This document shows positions 5,532 through 6,366 of a DNA stretch of 6,366 bases, in pieces. Made by a program: the position numbers and the translations under genes. The stretch covers positions 1 to 6,366 of the forward strand of contig CAKZZM010000111.1 of the NCBI GenBank assembly GCA_937885465.1, given 5' to 3'. This DNA is from an uncultured Bacteroidales bacterium (GTDB lineage: Bacteria > Bacteroidota > Bacteroidia > Bacteroidales > Paludibacteraceae). The first letter of the stretch is position 1. Every line of letters begins with the position of its first letter. The notes below the pieces were generated by a model. It saw nothing but the letters and a program-made list of their open reading frames with translations, was not told the DNA's origin and did no database searches.

Positions 5532-6366
5532 TGCTATTAAATAGTATTTCATATCCTGACTTTCAACTCTATCACGGCGATAATGTTGAAATAATATCAA
5601 CATTCGCCCTGCGTTCCATTGATATGATATTTGCCGACCCGCCTTATTTCCTATCAACAGGCAAAGGGACTGTAACTATCAAGGGTCGCCCGATCAAATT
5701 TGATAAGGGGGAATGGGACAGAGTACGCACACCCGAGCAAGTCCACGACTTCAACACCAAGTGGATTGCCGCTTGTCGCAGAGTACTCAAGCCCAACGGA
5801 ACAATCTGGGTGAGCGGCACATATCATAATATCTTCGATGTGGCAACCTGTCTGCAAGAACAAGGCTTCAAAATCTTAAATATCATCGTTTGGCAGAAAT
5901 CAGACCCGCCCACCACCTTCACCGACCAACGCTTTAACTTCTCCGCTGAATATATCATTTGGGCACGCCGCGAAGAAAAAGTAGCCCACTATTTCAACTA
6001 CGACCTAATGAAAACCCTCAACGGCGGAGTACACATGCCCGATGTTTGGAAAATACCCGCCACAGGTCTTTGGGAAAAACACAGCGGCAAACACCCCACA
6101 CAAAAGCCCCTCCGTCTGTTATACCGCATTATCCTTTCTTGCACCCACGAGGGCGACACTATCCTTGACCCCTTTGCCGGTTCTTGCACAACAGGCATTG
6201 CAGCCAATCTGCATAATCGCAAATTCATAGGCATAGACCAATCCGAAGAATATCTGCAATTAGGAATAAGACGCAAACAAGAAATCAGCGACCCGCAGAC
6301 AGCAGAAAAGCTCCTTAAAAAGATGTCGGAGAACCCCGAAGAAGTAACCGTCCTTGTCAATCACGC
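5531..6366 (+). CDS. Beta-class DNA adenine-N6 methyltransferase, DpnA-like (3' partial)
   Basis: ATG at 5531 shares its A with the endonuclease stop (TAATG); the frame stays open to the window edge (278 codons plus 2 nt). The motif order is beta class (N6_N4_Mtase): catalytic motif IV ADPPYF near the N-terminus (DPPY at 36-39), a target-recognition middle, then KHPTQKP (187-193) and SAM-binding motif I DPFAGSCTTG (213-222), followed by FIGID (232-236). The wording around IFADPPYFLSTGKG, LKPNGTIWVSG and YNYDLM strongly resembles DpnA (M2.DpnII) and MboII-type enzymes. DpnA is about 270 residues, so most of the enzyme is visible and the remainder is probably short. Motif I has Cys where FxGxG has its last Gly. 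Its job is probably extra protection of the target. The gene is GC-richer than its neighbours, which suggests a separate origin. Confidence 0.94.
   Translation, partial: MLLNSISYPDFQLYHGDNVEIISTFALRSIDMIFADPPYFLSTGKGTVTIKGRPIKFDKGEWDRVRTPEQVHDFNTKWIAACRRVLKPNGTIWVSGTYHNIFDVATCLQEQGFKILNIIVWQKSDPPTTFTDQRFNFSAEYIIWARREEKVAHYFNYDLMKTLNGGVHMPDVWKIPATGLWEKHSGKHPTQKPLRLLYRIILSCTHEGDTILDPFAGSCTTGIAANLHNRKFIGIDQSEEYLQLGIRRKQEISDPQTAEKLLKKMSENPEEVTVLVNH

Noticed and set aside
5998..6360. 120-codon - strand open frame and two short + strand frames in the same region
   Set aside because: All are shadows of the third methyltransferase, whose frame carries HPTQKP and DPFAGSCTTG through this stretch.
1..6366. 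CRISPR array, tRNA/rRNA genes, insertion sequence or invertible segment
   Set aside because: No regularly spaced repeats, tRNA-like cloverleaf, transposase or recombinase motifs, or flanking inverted repeats around a promoter were seen.

Overview
The window looks like an accessory (defence-island type) segment of a Bacteroidales/Bacteroidota genome. Three things point there: the genes lack Shine-Dalgarno sequences; there is a clear Bacteroidota-type promoter (TTG, 20 nt, TACTTTTG) at 1677-1707; and the base composition is AT-rich. No 16S or other marker gene is present, so the genus is open.

Layout, all on the + strand. Positions 1-101 hold the GC-rich 3' end of an unidentified gene, closed by a strong 14-bp terminator hairpin (113-159). 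Then come a RhuM-family gene (178-1194) and, after a 136-bp gap, a 112-codon gene of unknown function (1331-1669). A 482-bp stretch without a convincing protein gene follows (1670-2151). It is rich in structure: a Bacteroidota promoter, a roughly 395-nt predicted structured RNA (about 1712-2106) ending in a compound hairpin plus seven T residues, and a further hairpin just before the next start codon. Next is a tightly packed restriction-modification operon. It contains a double-domain D12-class adenine methyltransferase of the M.FokI type (2152-4032), an HNH-type restriction endonuclease candidate (4029-5531, 4-nt overlap), and a third, beta-class DpnA-like adenine methyltransferase (5531 to beyond the window edge, 1-nt overlap).

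How the genes may work together: the fused methyltransferase should protect both strands of an asymmetric target, one strand per domain, and the HNH protein would cut unmodified DNA. The third methyltransferase is probably an extra protective enzyme. The overlapping start and stop codons indicate translational coupling. No second consensus promoter is seen between the terminator-like structure at 2001-2106 and the first methyltransferase. The long RNA may therefore be an attenuator-type leader controlling the operon, although an independent small RNA is also possible. RhuM-family genes are often found beside restriction-modification genes, but their role there is not established.

The most interesting signal is the structured RNA in front of the restriction-modification operon. 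Its terminator stem competes with an upstream stem, and the loop of a downstream hairpin is complementary to the terminator's 3' arm. The second is the pairing of an M.FokI-like methyltransferase with an HNH nuclease carrying a long N-terminal region that I do not recognise.
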